Source: Bacteroidales bacterium
GTDB lineage: Bacteria > Bacteroidota > Bacteroidia > Bacteroidales > Paludibacteraceae
Assembly (NCBI GenBank): GCA_900771035.1
Contig: CAAGML010000198.1
Span: 1-12,265, forward strand
Direction: 5' to 3'
Length of the DNA stretch: 12,265 nucleotides
This document shows, piece after piece, positions 1 to 7,942 of this stretch (position 1 is its first letter; each line of letters opens with the position of its first letter). The notes below the pieces were generated by a model. That model was not told where the DNA came from. It ran no database searches and saw only the letters and a list, made by a program, of their open reading frames with translations. Position numbers and translations under genes: made by a program.

Positions 1-6
1 AGATAG

Positions 7-26
7 CCAGCCATTCCTATGGCTGG
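7..26. repeat. Perfect 8-bp hairpin near the window start
   Basis: The arms CCAGCCAT (7-14) and ATGGCTGG (19-26) are exact reverse complements around the loop TCCT. Neither strand has a T-run after the stem (AAAAAG follows on the plus strand), so it is not a classical intrinsic terminator. It may be the tail of a structured RNA or repeat that starts before the window. No gene is visible in bases 1-145. Confidence 0.6.
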
Positions 27-45
27 AAAAAGTTGATTGCAGACG

Positions 46-67
46 TCCGATGCCTTTAGGTATCGGA
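46..67. repeat. 9-bp hairpin with one G-T wobble
   Basis: TCCGATGCC (46-54) pairs with GGTATCGGA (59-67) around the loop TTTA. One pair is a wobble. It lies 19 bases after the hairpin at 7-26. There is no T-tract, and the function is unknown. The tandem arrangement suggests a folded RNA end or a palindromic repeat rather than chance, but this is inference. Confidence 0.5.
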
Positions 68-145
68 TAAGGCATATTTTATCTGTTTGTCCTTTCTTTC
101 GCACTTGCTAAACTTGACGTTATTCTTTCAACATCACTTAGCATC

Positions 146-180
146 AAAAAAAAAAGCACCCCATCACCTAATGGAGTGCC
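146..180 (-). terminator. Rho-independent terminator of the argS-lipoprotein unit
   Basis: Read on the minus strand, a 9-bp stem GCACTCCAT / ATGGGGTGC (one G-T pair, plus-strand arms 171-179 and 156-164) closes a 6-base loop. It is followed directly by ten T residues (plus-strand A-run 146-155). It sits 25 bases beyond the stop codon of the lipoprotein gene, in the right orientation to end that transcript. Confidence 0.92.
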
Positions 181-204
181 TATAATGTCAGAACTCAGAC
201 AAAA

Positions 205-621
205 TCAGTTTGCGCTGATACCTTTTTTCTTAGTGCCAATCTCTTTCTGACCCTCAGCCTTGGAAGCATCGTTTGAGATGACATTGCCGTTGTCTGTAAC
301 TGGTTTTTCCTTGCTGATTCTGAGAGCTGGTTTATCTGTTGCAGGATCCAGTCGTTTTGCAGCTGGCGAAGAGACTGGTTTTTTCAGCTGAACTGGCTCA
401 ACTGTCTTAGGCTCCTCATTTTTTGTGACCTTTGCTTTTTTAACTGGTGTTGCGACTGGCTCCTCAACCACAGGAGTATCAACTACCATAGTGTCAACGA
501 CTGGCTCTTCGGCAACAACTACTGTGTCCTCCATAGGCTGCTCTTCTGTAGCCTCCTCGTTACCGCATGCTGCGAAAGTGAAAGCAGCAGCGAGAACTGC
601 GAAAAAGAAAATTTTCTTCAT
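205..621 (-). CDS. Small Glu/Pro/Val-rich predicted lipoprotein, unknown function
   Basis: The 138-aa product starts with a lipoprotein signal peptide: a Lys-Lys n-region, a hydrophobic stretch (residues 4-17) and the lipobox FAAC, with the acylated cysteine at C19. The residues just after it (GNEE, then more acids) resemble the acidic export signals that send Bacteroidetes lipoproteins to the cell surface. Surface exposure is therefore plausible but inferred. The mature part has no recognisable domain. Residues about 24-60 are acidic with repeated V-V, D-T and E-E-P units, and residues about 60-138 are Lys/Pro-rich. It looks like an extended, charge-segregated, disordered tether. Apart from the lipobox residue there is no cysteine. 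The gene lies 34 bases after argS on the same strand and is followed by a strong terminator, so it is probably co-transcribed with argS. I do not recognise the family. Confidence 0.8.
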   Translation of the reverse strand: MKKIFFFAVLAAAFTFAACGNEEATEEQPMEDTVVVAEEPVVDTMVVDTPVVEEPVATPVKKAKVTKNEEPKTVEPVQLKKPVSSPAAKRLDPATDKPALRISKEKPVTDNGNVISNDASKAEGQKEIGTKKKGISAN

Positions 622-655
622 GATTAATTTAATATTAAATTGTTAAACAATAGAA

Positions 656-2434
656 TCACATCTTTGACGGCATCTCTATGCCTAACAGTGCCATGGCTGA
701 AGTCACAATTTTCGACACGTTGCGCGAAAGCACAAGACGCATGTTGCGCACCCCTGTATCCTCCTCTTTCAGAACTGACGAAGCCTGATAGAATTGGTTA
801 TACTCCTTGACAAGGTCGTAAGCGTAGTTTGCGAGAAGCGCAGGCGAAAATTCCTGACCTGCTTGACGGACCACGTTCGGATAGTTGTTCAGGTTCTGTA
901 TGAGCGATGTCTCACGGTCTGTCAACTCAATCGTACGGTCAATATCCTTCAGTTCAATACCCTGCTCGGCTGCTTTCCTCAACAGCGAGTTGATACGTGC
1001 GTTGGTGTATTGTATGAACGGTCCTGTGTTGCCGTTGAAGTCAATAGATTCCTTAGGGTTGAACATCATATTCTTGCGAGGGTCAACCTTCAGTATGAAG
1101 TATTTCAATGCGCCAAGACCCACCATTCTGTTTATGTCGGCAGACTCCTCGTCCGTCAGTCCGTCCAGTTTTCCGAGTTCAGCCGACGTCTCACGTGCCT
1201 GTTCTATCATCTCGTCCATCAGGTCGTCAGCGTCAACCACCGTACCCTCACGGCTCTTCATCTTGCCCTCTGGCAACTCAACCATACCGTACGAGAAGTG
1301 CACAAGCTCCTTGCCCCACTCAAAACCAAGCCTGTCAAGCAGTATAGAAAGCACCTGAAAATGGTAGTTCTGCTCATTTCCGACCACATAGACCATCTTC
1401 GATATTGGATAATCCTGATAACGCAGTTTTGCCGTGCCTATATCCTGAGTCATATATACAGATGTGCCGTCCTGACGTAGAAGCAGTTTCTCGTCCAGTC
1501 CGTCTTTTGTCAAATCTGCCCATACCGAACCATCCGGACGACGGTAGAAAACACCCTTGGCAAGTCCCTCCTCAACTTTAGCCTTTCCTTCAAGGTATGT
1601 CTGCGACTCATAATATATCCTGTCGAAATCAACGCCCAAACGTTTGTAGGTCTCGTCAAAACCTGCATAAACCCACCCGTTCATCTCTGCCCACAACTTA
1701 CGTACCTCTGGGTCATTTTGCTCCCATTTCAGCAACATCGACTGTGCCTCGACCATCAGCGGAGCCTGACGCTTGGCATCTTCCTCTGACATGCCTTTCC
1801 CCATCAACTCCTTGACCTCTGCACGGTAATGTTTGTCAAACTCTACATAGTATTTACCTACCAGATGGTCGCCTTTCATTCCTGACGAGGCAGGAGTCTC
1901 GCCATTTCCATAGCGCAGCCACGCCAGCATTGACTTGCAGATGTGAATGCCTCGGTCGTTGACAATGTTCGTCTTAATTACACGCCAGCCGTTCGCCTTC
2001 TGTATCTGGGAAATGGAGTAACCGAGAAGGTTGTTGCGTATGTGTCCAAGGTGAAGAGGCTTATTGGTGTTTGGCGATGAGTATTCTATCATCATCAGCG
2101 GAGAGTCCTCCGTCGCACGCACATGACCGAAATCATCGTTTGCGTCAATTGCTGTGAGAACGTCAAGCCAGTATGAACGGTTGATTGATATATTGAGGAA
2201 CCCCTTCACGACATTGAAATCCGAAATCAGCGGAGAGACGCTTTTCAGCCTTTCGCCGAGTTCCTGACCTACCATTTCAGGAGCCTTGCGCGCCGCTTTG
2301 ACGAACGGAAAGACGACAACTGTGACATCTCCTGCGAATTCCGCACGGGTTTTCTGCAACTGCACCTCCTTCACTTCAAGCCCGTAAAGTTCTCTTACAG
2401 CGGAGATTACAGCAGCGGAAATAATTTCTTCCAT
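656..2434 (-). CDS. argS: Arginyl-tRNA synthetase
   Basis: This class I aminoacyl-tRNA synthetase charges tRNA-Arg with arginine in the cytoplasm. It is 592 aa, normal for the family. In order it shows an N-terminal additional domain (residues about 1-105, including GFLNISI), the HIGH motif as HLGH (about 128-131) within the family block SSPNTNKPLHLGH, a KMSKS-like loop written KMKSREGT (about 391-398), and a C-terminal DALR anticodon-binding domain from about residue 470, ending in GIEMPSKM. An upstream TTG at 2467 would add 11 residues. I prefer the ATG at 2434, because the TTG lies inside the -7 box of the likely promoter and could not be in the transcript. The small lipoprotein gene follows in the same direction. 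Confidence 0.97.
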   Translation of the reverse strand: MEEIISAAVISAVRELYGLEVKEVQLQKTRAEFAGDVTVVVFPFVKAARKAPEMVGQELGERLKSVSPLISDFNVVKGFLNISINRSYWLDVLTAIDANDDFGHVRATEDSPLMMIEYSSPNTNKPLHLGHIRNNLLGYSISQIQKANGWRVIKTNIVNDRGIHICKSMLAWLRYGNGETPASSGMKGDHLVGKYYVEFDKHYRAEVKELMGKGMSEEDAKRQAPLMVEAQSMLLKWEQNDPEVRKLWAEMNGWVYAGFDETYKRLGVDFDRIYYESQTYLEGKAKVEEGLAKGVFYRRPDGSVWADLTKDGLDEKLLLRQDGTSVYMTQDIGTAKLRYQDYPISKMVYVVGNEQNYHFQVLSILLDRLGFEWGKELVHFSYGMVELPEGKMKSREGTVVDADDLMDEMIEQARETSAELGKLDGLTDEESADINRMVGLGALKYFILKVDPRKNMMFNPKESIDFNGNTGPFIQYTNARINSLLRKAAEQGIELKDIDRTIELTDRETSLIQNLNNYPNVVRQAGQEFSPALLANYAYDLVKEYNQFYQASSVLKEEDTGVRNMRLVLSRNVSKIVTSAMALLGIEMPSKM

Positions 2435-2464
2435 AACGTTAAAAAGTTTATTTGAATCAAGGGG

Positions 2465-2496
2465 CAAAGTTACAAAAAAAAGTTCTACCTTTGCAA
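2465..2496 (-). promoter_or_regulatory. Bacteroidetes-type promoter of argS
   Basis: Read on the minus strand, TTG (2496-2494), a 21-base spacer and TAACTTTG (2472-2465) match the Bacteroidetes sigma consensus TTG-N19-21-TAnnTTTG. Transcription would start near 2458, giving a leader of about 24 bases to the ATG at 2434. The site overlaps the divergent queA promoter. Confidence 0.72.
2486..2493 (+). promoter_or_regulatory. -7 box of the queA promoter
   Basis: TACCTTTG matches the Bacteroidetes -7 consensus TAnnTTTG. I see no clean TTG 19-21 bases upstream, so only half of the consensus is present. Transcription would start near 2500. That makes the TTG codon at 2502 an unlikely start and supports the ATG at 2514. 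Confidence 0.55.
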
Positions 2497-2513
2497 CAAA
2501 TTTGAAACTTTTT

Positions 2514-3734
2514 ATGCACGAAAAAATAAAAGATATCCGGATGGAGAATTTTGACTATCCTCTGACAGACGAAAGGATAGCGAAATACCCTGTAAATGAG
2601 CGCGATCATTCTAAACTTTTGCTATGGGAAAAAGGTATCTGCCAGGAAAAGGTTTTTTATGAACTGCCCGAAATCCTTCCTCCCGGCGACCTGTTGATAT
2701 ACAATAACACGAAAGTCATTCAGGCTCGCCTGCGTTTTCATAAGGCGAGCGGGGCGGAAATCGAGATTTTCTGTCTTGAACCTGAAAGTCCGAAGGATTA
2801 CGAACGTGTCTTCCAGACAACCAAGTGTTGCGAATGGCAATGTCTTGTCGGAAATTCCAGGAAATGGAAAGAGGGGAGACTCTCCGAAATGGTTATGATT
2901 GGCAGTAAATCCGTGGAATTTACCGCCGAGAGGATTGAAAAACTTGAGGGAATGTCCAACGTCATCAGGTTCCAGTGGGACGACGGGGACATCACTTTCG
3001 GCGAGATGCTTGAACATTTTGGTCAACTGCCTATCCCTCCATATCTTAACCGCGAGACCGAGGAGAGCGACAAACGGACTTACCAGACTGTCTATTCACG
3101 CATCGAAGGTTCTGTCGCTGCCCCTACCGCAGGTCTTCATTTCACTAAAGACGTGCTCAGCAAACTTGTATTGCGTGGCATAACCGAGGACGAGGTCACG
3201 CTGCATGTAGGCGCAGGAACTTTCCAACCTGTGAAAAGCGAGACTATCGGCGGACACCCAATGCACAAAGAGACCATCTCCGTGCGTAAAACCACTATCG
3301 AGAACATTATCAAACATCTTGGTCACATTGTCGCTGTCGGCACAACGTCTGTGCGCACTCTCGAAAGCCTTTACTTTTTCGGCTGTCAACTGCTGAAGGA
3401 CGACAACGAACGTGAAATGATTGTAGAGCAATGGGAACCCTATGACACAAAGCATTTCGTTGAGCCGGCCGTTGCCCTACAGGCCATCGTTGACTATCTG
3501 ACCAAACACCGTCTGACGAGTTTCGAGGCAGAGACACGCATCATTATTGTGCCGGGATATGAGTTCCGCATTGTAAACAAGCTGATAACGAATTTCCATC
3601 AGCCTAAAAGCACCCTGCTACTCCTCATCTCAGCCTTTGTCGGGGGTGACGGATGGAAAAACATATATGACTTCGCATTGCAGAACGACTTCCGTTTCCT
3701 CAGCTATGGAGACTCTTCGTTGCTGATTAGGTGA
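2514..3734 (+). CDS. queA: S-adenosylmethionine:tRNA ribosyltransferase-isomerase, long form
   Basis: QueA transfers and rearranges the ribose of S-adenosylmethionine onto 7-aminomethyl-7-deazaguanine in tRNA to make epoxyqueuosine. The family blocks appear in order: NNTKVIQARL (about 64-73), PPYLNRETEE (175-184), GSVAAPTAGLHF (199-210), TLHVGAGTFQPV (229-240), HPMHKE (248-253), VGTTSVRTLE (about 275-284), TNFHQPKSTL (359-368) and SYGDSSLLI near the end. At 406 aa it is about 55 residues longer than typical QueA, with extra sequence around 90-150 and 285-335. This matches the long QueA-like form I associate with Bacteroidales, which can occur beside a normal-length copy, so this one may be the housekeeping enzyme or a paralogue. 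No other queuosine gene is in view. The ATG at 2541 is an alternative start, but the IKDIR stretch before it resembles the conserved N-terminus. Confidence 0.9.
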   Translation: MHEKIKDIRMENFDYPLTDERIAKYPVNERDHSKLLLWEKGICQEKVFYELPEILPPGDLLIYNNTKVIQARLRFHKASGAEIEIFCLEPESPKDYERVFQTTKCCEWQCLVGNSRKWKEGRLSEMVMIGSKSVEFTAERIEKLEGMSNVIRFQWDDGDITFGEMLEHFGQLPIPPYLNRETEESDKRTYQTVYSRIEGSVAAPTAGLHFTKDVLSKLVLRGITEDEVTLHVGAGTFQPVKSETIGGHPMHKETISVRKTTIENIIKHLGHIVAVGTTSVRTLESLYFFGCQLLKDDNEREMIVEQWEPYDTKHFVEPAVALQAIVDYLTKHRLTSFEAETRIIIVPGYEFRIVNKLITNFHQPKSTLLLLISAFVGGDGWKNIYDFALQNDFRFLSYGDSSLLIR

Positions 3735-3754
3735 TAACAAAAAATAAAAAAAAC

Positions 3755-4120
3755 ATGACAAACTGGAAACTGAAAGATATTTGGGCTGAAGATAACGGCA
3801 TGACCGTCACCGAAACAACCGACACTACCGCAACAACCGAGATGACCGTTGACAAACGTCATCTTAACGGTGTTGGAGTGTGTCAGGGTGGGGCATTGTT
3901 CACACTTGCCGACCTTGCAATGGCGGCAGTCACCAACCAAACAGGCAAAAGCGTATCGACAGATGCCAACATCCGCTTTCTCTCTCCTGCCAAAGAGGGT
4001 GAACATCTGGTTTGCCGTTGCAGGATTGTGAAAGACGGCAGACTGCCTGTTGTCAATGGCGACATACGCAGCGGAGAGAAAATTATCGCCACATTCGGAG
4101 GAAGGGATTATAGAATATGA
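3755..4120 (+). CDS. PaaI-like hotdog-fold thioesterase
   Basis: The 121-aa protein has the length and central signature of small PaaI/YbgC-type acyl-CoA thioesterases. The block HLNGVGVCQGGALFTLAD (36-53) corresponds to the usual H-N-G...GG.(I/L)F.LAD motif, with the conserved Asn and Gly residues and the candidate catalytic Asp at 53. The His often found before GG is Gln here. The later segment ANIRFLSPAKEG (71-82) fits the second strand region of the fold. Residues about 17-33 are Thr-rich. The start is the ATG 20 bases after the queA stop. A GTG at 3731 would overlap queA and has no support. The gene is very likely co-transcribed with queA. The substrate cannot be read from sequence. Confidence 0.85.
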   Translation: MTNWKLKDIWAEDNGMTVTETTDTTATTEMTVDKRHLNGVGVCQGGALFTLADLAMAAVTNQTGKSVSTDANIRFLSPAKEGEHLVCRCRIVKDGRLPVVNGDIRSGEKIIATFGGRDYRI

Positions 4121-4173
4121 AGTCATTTCATCATCGCTGAAAAACATTGGATTATTTTTTTGCCAATAGTTGC

Positions 4174-4202
4174 TTGTATGTGAAATTTTTTTTGTAACTT
4201 TG
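4174..4202 (+). promoter_or_regulatory. Promoter of the hydBAC operon
   Basis: TAACTTTG (4195-4202) is an exact Bacteroidetes -7 box. TTG at 4174-4176 lies 18 bases upstream, and another TTG at 4170-4172 lies 22 bases upstream. Transcription would start around 4209, leaving a leader of about 54 bases before the ATG at 4263. A half site TGTGAA lies between the boxes at 4180-4185, but no symmetrical partner is present. Confidence 0.7.
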
Positions 4203-4262
4203 CGGCAGTTTTGGGAATACCATTAAATCACGATATATTTATCACACAAACAACAAATAATT

Positions 4263-6185
4263 ATGGCTTTACCAATCATTGCTTCTTTCCAGGATTTGGA
4301 AAAGGTGCAGAAGAAATGTGCCGCCGACTTCGCTTTGCGCGAACTCAGCGACCGTCCTCAAGGTATTAGCGCGGAAGAAATCAAGGAACTCACCAAAGAA
4401 GGTTACGAGCAGTATGTGCTCTGCTGCGGTGGTACCGGATGTCACGCTTCGCAAAGTGCCGAGATTATCAAAAGATTCGAGGATGCCATCAATGAGAATG
4501 GCCTCGAAAAGAAAATCAAGGTTATCCGCACAGGATGCTTTGGATTCTGCGAACAGGGTCCTATCGTACAAATTCGCCCTGACAACACCTTCTACGTACA
4601 CGTCACTCCAGACGATGTCAAGGAAATCGTGACTGAGCATCTGATGGGAGGCAACAAGGTTAAACGTCTGCTTTATGTCCTGCCTGAGACAGGCGAGCAC
4701 ATGCCAGACTCCAAACACATGCCTTTCTACAAACAGCAGATGCGTATCGCTCTCCGCAACTGTGGTTCAATCGACCCTGAGAACATCAACGAGTACATTG
4801 CCCGCAAGGGTTATTCTGCACTTGCCAAGGTGCTGACAATGAAACCAGAGGATGTTATCCAGACTATCATCGACGCTGGTCTTCGCGGCCGTGGCGGTGG
4901 CGGTTTCCCTACAGGTCAGAAATGGAAAATCACTCGCGACGTTAAAGCCAAGAAAAAATATGTAGTCTGCAACGCTGACGAAGGCGACCCAGGCGCATTC
5001 ATGGACCGCTCAATCCTCGAAGGCGACCCTCACTCTGTTATCGAGGCTATGGCAATCAACGGTTACTGCACAGGTGCCGACCATGGTTTGATTTATATCC
5101 GTGCCGAGTATCCTCTGGCTATCCATCGTCTTGAGGTGGCTATAGGTCAGGCTCGCGAGTGCCATTTGTTAGGCAAGAACATCATGGGCACTAAATTCTC
5201 ATTCGACATCGAACTCCGTTACGGTGCAGGTGCATTCGTATGCGGCGAGGAAACTGCGCTCATCCGCTCAATGGAAGGTCGTCGTGGTGAGCCTTACGTA
5301 AAACCACCGTTCCCTTCAGTCCGTGGTTACAAAGACGCCCCTACCAACGTCAACAACGTCGAGACTTTCGCAAACATCTGCCCTATCATCCTTAACGGTT
5401 CCAAGTGGTTCTCCTCTATCGGTACTGAGAAATCTCACGGTACCAAGGTGTTCGCCCTCGCAGGTAAGGTCAACAACGTCGGTCTTATCGAGGTTCCTAT
5501 GGGAACAACCCTCCGTCAGGTCATCTTCGACATCGGCGGTGGTATCAAGGGCGGCAAGAAATTCAAGGCTGTACAGACTGGTGGCCCTTCCGGTGGTTGC
5601 TTGACTGAGAAACACCTCGACACCCCTATTGACTATGACAACCTCATCGCCGCAGGCTCAATGATGGGTTCTGGTGGTATGATCGTCATGGACGAGGACA
5701 ACTGTATGGTTTCTGTAGCCAAGTTCTACCTTGACTTCACCGTTGAGGAGAGCTGCGGCAAGTGTTCACCATGCCGTATTGGTAACAAACGCCTCTATGA
5801 GATTCTCGACAAAATCACCAAGGGCGAAGGCACAATGGAAGACATTGACAACTTGGAAAACCTGGCACGCGTCATCAAGGACACTGCACTCTGCGGACTT
5901 GGACAGACATCGCCAAATCCAGTACTCTCCACAATAGACAACTTCCGCGATGAGTACATTGCCCATGTCAAAGACCATCGCTGCCCTGCACACCAGTGCC
6001 GTGCTCTGACTCAGTACATCATTGACCCTACCAAGTGTAAAGGTTGTACCGTTTGTGCAAGGAAATGTCCTGTCAGTGCAATCAAGGGCGAGGTTAAAGT
6101 ACCTCATGTTATCGACCCTCAAGTCTGCATCCGTTGTGGCAACTGTAAGAACAGCTGTAAATTCGGTGCTATCACCATCCAGTAA
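4263..6185 (+). CDS. hydB: [FeFe]-hydrogenase beta subunit HydB (NuoF-like, NADH/FMN)
   Basis: This 640-aa subunit binds FMN and NAD(H) and relays electrons to the hydrogenase core in the cytoplasm. Domains in order: a thioredoxin-like [2Fe-2S] domain (ligands C55, C60, C92, C96); the NuoF-type flavin and NADH domain with the glycine-rich GRGGGGFPTGQKW (209-221) and EEGDPGAFMDRS-like segment (239-250); the SLBB region; a [4Fe-4S] site with C498, C501, C504 and C544; a C-x4-C pair (C574, C579) after H572, which may be the metal site known in HydB proteins; and two C-terminal ferredoxin-type [4Fe-4S] clusters (C592/595/598/602 and C622/625/628/632). The fused N-terminal [2Fe-2S] and C-terminal ferredoxin domains distinguish HydB from respiratory NuoF. 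It is first in the operon, 12 bases before hydA. Codon use is strongly biased (ATC, AAC, GAC), as in highly expressed genes. Confidence 0.95.
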   Translation: MALPIIASFQDLEKVQKKCAADFALRELSDRPQGISAEEIKELTKEGYEQYVLCCGGTGCHASQSAEIIKRFEDAINENGLEKKIKVIRTGCFGFCEQGPIVQIRPDNTFYVHVTPDDVKEIVTEHLMGGNKVKRLLYVLPETGEHMPDSKHMPFYKQQMRIALRNCGSIDPENINEYIARKGYSALAKVLTMKPEDVIQTIIDAGLRGRGGGGFPTGQKWKITRDVKAKKKYVVCNADEGDPGAFMDRSILEGDPHSVIEAMAINGYCTGADHGLIYIRAEYPLAIHRLEVAIGQARECHLLGKNIMGTKFSFDIELRYGAGAFVCGEETALIRSMEGRRGEPYVKPPFPSVRGYKDAPTNVNNVETFANICPIILNGSKWFSSIGTEKSHGTKVFALAGKVNNVGLIEVPMGTTLRQVIFDIGGGIKGGKKFKAVQTGGPSGGCLTEKHLDTPIDYDNLIAAGSMMGSGGMIVMDEDNCMVSVAKFYLDFTVEESCGKCSPCRIGNKRLYEILDKITKGEGTMEDIDNLENLARVIKDTALCGLGQTSPNPVLSTIDNFRDEYIAHVKDHRCPAHQCRALTQYIIDPTKCKGCTVCARKCPVSAIKGEVKVPHVIDPQVCIRCGNCKNSCKFGAITIQ

Positions 6186-6197
6186 ATTTTATAGACT

Positions 6198-7937
6198 ATG
6201 AAAGTAACAATTGATAATAGAGAAATTGAGGTCAAGGACGGCTCAACCATCCTGGATGCAGCGGAATCAATCGGTATCAAGATTCCTACTCTCTGCCACA
6301 TGCACATGCACGACCTCAACTATGACAACAAACCAGGCGCATGCCGTATCTGTGTCGTAGAAGTCGAAGGCCGTCGCAACCTTGCCCCTGCCTGCAAAAC
6401 TGACTGCACACCAGGCATGGTCATCCATACTCATACACCACGTGTCCTCAACGCCCGCCGTACGGTGATGGAACTTATTTTGTCGAATCACCCTAACGAG
6501 TGTCTGACCTGCTCAAAGAACGGTTACTGCGACCTTCAGAGCATCGCACACGACCTTGGCATTCGCAAAATCTCATACGCAGGCGAAATGTCGCACTTCA
6601 AACTTGATGCCAGCCCTGCCATCGTACGCAATATGGACAAGTGTATCGCTTGCCGTCGTTGCGAAGAGGCTTGCAACGAGATTCAGCATGTCGGCGCACT
6701 CTCTGCCATAAACCGTGGTTTCAATGCGGTTGTAGGCACTGCGTTCAACAAAGACATCTCTGGCTCCAACTGTACATATTGCGGTCAGTGCGTTGCCATC
6801 TGTCCAACTGGCGCACTCTCCGAGAACTCGCATATCGACGATGTCCTTGACGCACTTGCCGACCCTAAGAAAACAGTCATCGTACAAACGGCTCCTGCCG
6901 TACGTGTTGCCCTCGGTCAGGACTTCGGTTTCAAACCAGGCAGCAACGTGACAGGCAAAATGGTGACAGCCCTCCGTCAGTTGGGTTTCGACAAAGTGTT
7001 CGACACTGACTTCTCGGCTGACCTCACCATCATGGAAGAGGGAACTGAACTCCTCGGTCGTATCAAAGCTGCAATGAGCGGCGACAAGGATGTGAAACTC
7101 CCATTAATGACCTCTTGCTGTCCTGCTTGGGTCAACTATATGGAACAGCATCATTCAGACCTTCTGCCTCATCTTTCCACGGCACGCTCTCCTCAACAGA
7201 TGTTTGGCTCAATCGCCAAGAGTTACTGGGCAGAGAAAATGGGTATTGACCGCCGTGACCTCGTTGTCGTTTCTGTCATGCCTTGCGTTGCCAAGAAATA
7301 CGAGTGCAAACGTCCTGAGTTCTACGTTAACGGTGATCCTGATGTCAACATCTCAATCACGACTCGCGAGCTTGCCCGTCTCATCAGATATGCCAACATC
7401 GACTTCCCTGCTCTTACTGAGAGCGAATTTGACCATCCATTGGGAGAATCGACAGGCGCAAGTGTCATCTTCGGAACAACAGGTGGTGTTATCGAGGCAG
7501 CTGTCCGCACGGCATACGAATTGTTCACAGGCGAGGCTCTTCCACGTATCAACTTCGAGGAACTCCGTGGCTTCAATGGTGTGCGTATCGCCACTATCTA
7601 TTTCCACGAGACCCCAATCCGCATAGGTATCGCTCATGGTCTGGCTAACGCACAGAAACTCATCGAAATGGTTCGCAAGGGCGATTGCAACCTCCACGCA
7701 ATCGAGGTTATGTCTTGCCCTGGTGGTTGTATCGGTGGTGGCGGACAGCCATACCACAGAGGCAACATCGAGGTTGTCAAGAGCCGTCAGGAGGCTATCT
7801 ATGCGGCAGACCGCGAGAAGACAATCCGCAAGAGCCACGAGAATCCGGACATCATCAAACTGTACGATGAATACCTCGGCAAACCATGCAGCGAGAAGGC
7901 TGAACATCTTCTCCACACACATTATTATAAAAAATAA
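6198..7937 (+). CDS. hydA: [FeFe]-hydrogenase catalytic subunit HydA
   Basis: HydA reduces protons to H2 or oxidises H2 at an H-cluster. The 579-aa chain has the multi-cluster (M3-type) layout. A plant-ferredoxin-like [2Fe-2S] domain (C33, C49, C52, C66) comes first, then a His-Cys [4Fe-4S] site (H98, C102, C105, C111), then two ferredoxin [4Fe-4S] clusters (C149/152/155/159 and C192/195/198/202). The H-cluster domain has L1 TSCCPAW (305-311), L2 MPCVAKK (361-367) and L3 MSCPGGCIGGGGQP (505-518). By homology to clostridial CpI, C308, C363, C507 and C511 hold the cluster and C307 is the proton-relay cysteine. All are present, so the enzyme should be active if matured. The maturases HydE, HydF and HydG are not in this window. 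NuoG is excluded by the H-cluster motifs. Confidence 0.97.
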   Translation: MKVTIDNREIEVKDGSTILDAAESIGIKIPTLCHMHMHDLNYDNKPGACRICVVEVEGRRNLAPACKTDCTPGMVIHTHTPRVLNARRTVMELILSNHPNECLTCSKNGYCDLQSIAHDLGIRKISYAGEMSHFKLDASPAIVRNMDKCIACRRCEEACNEIQHVGALSAINRGFNAVVGTAFNKDISGSNCTYCGQCVAICPTGALSENSHIDDVLDALADPKKTVIVQTAPAVRVALGQDFGFKPGSNVTGKMVTALRQLGFDKVFDTDFSADLTIMEEGTELLGRIKAAMSGDKDVKLPLMTSCCPAWVNYMEQHHSDLLPHLSTARSPQQMFGSIAKSYWAEKMGIDRRDLVVVSVMPCVAKKYECKRPEFYVNGDPDVNISITTRELARLIRYANIDFPALTESEFDHPLGESTGASVIFGTTGGVIEAAVRTAYELFTGEALPRINFEELRGFNGVRIATIYFHETPIRIGIAHGLANAQKLIEMVRKGDCNLHAIEVMSCPGGCIGGGGQPYHRGNIEVVKSRQEAIYAADREKTIRKSHENPDIIKLYDEYLGKPCSEKAEHLLHTHYYKK

Positions 7938-7942
7938 TCGCT

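Noticed and set aside
794..1480. Open frame of 228 codons on the plus strand opposite argS
   Set aside because: It lies entirely antisense to a clear argS, its translation is Arg/Cys/Leu-rich without domain features, and there is no promoter or partner gene.
2435..2467. TTG start for argS adding 11 residues
   Set aside because: The codon falls inside the argS -7 box, upstream of the predicted transcript start, and the added residues do not resemble the family N-terminus.
4177..4200. Rex (NADH-sensing) operator over the hydBAC promoter
   Set aside because: Only the left half TGTGAA is present. The expected inverted TTCACA is missing, so the symmetry needed for a Rex site is not there.
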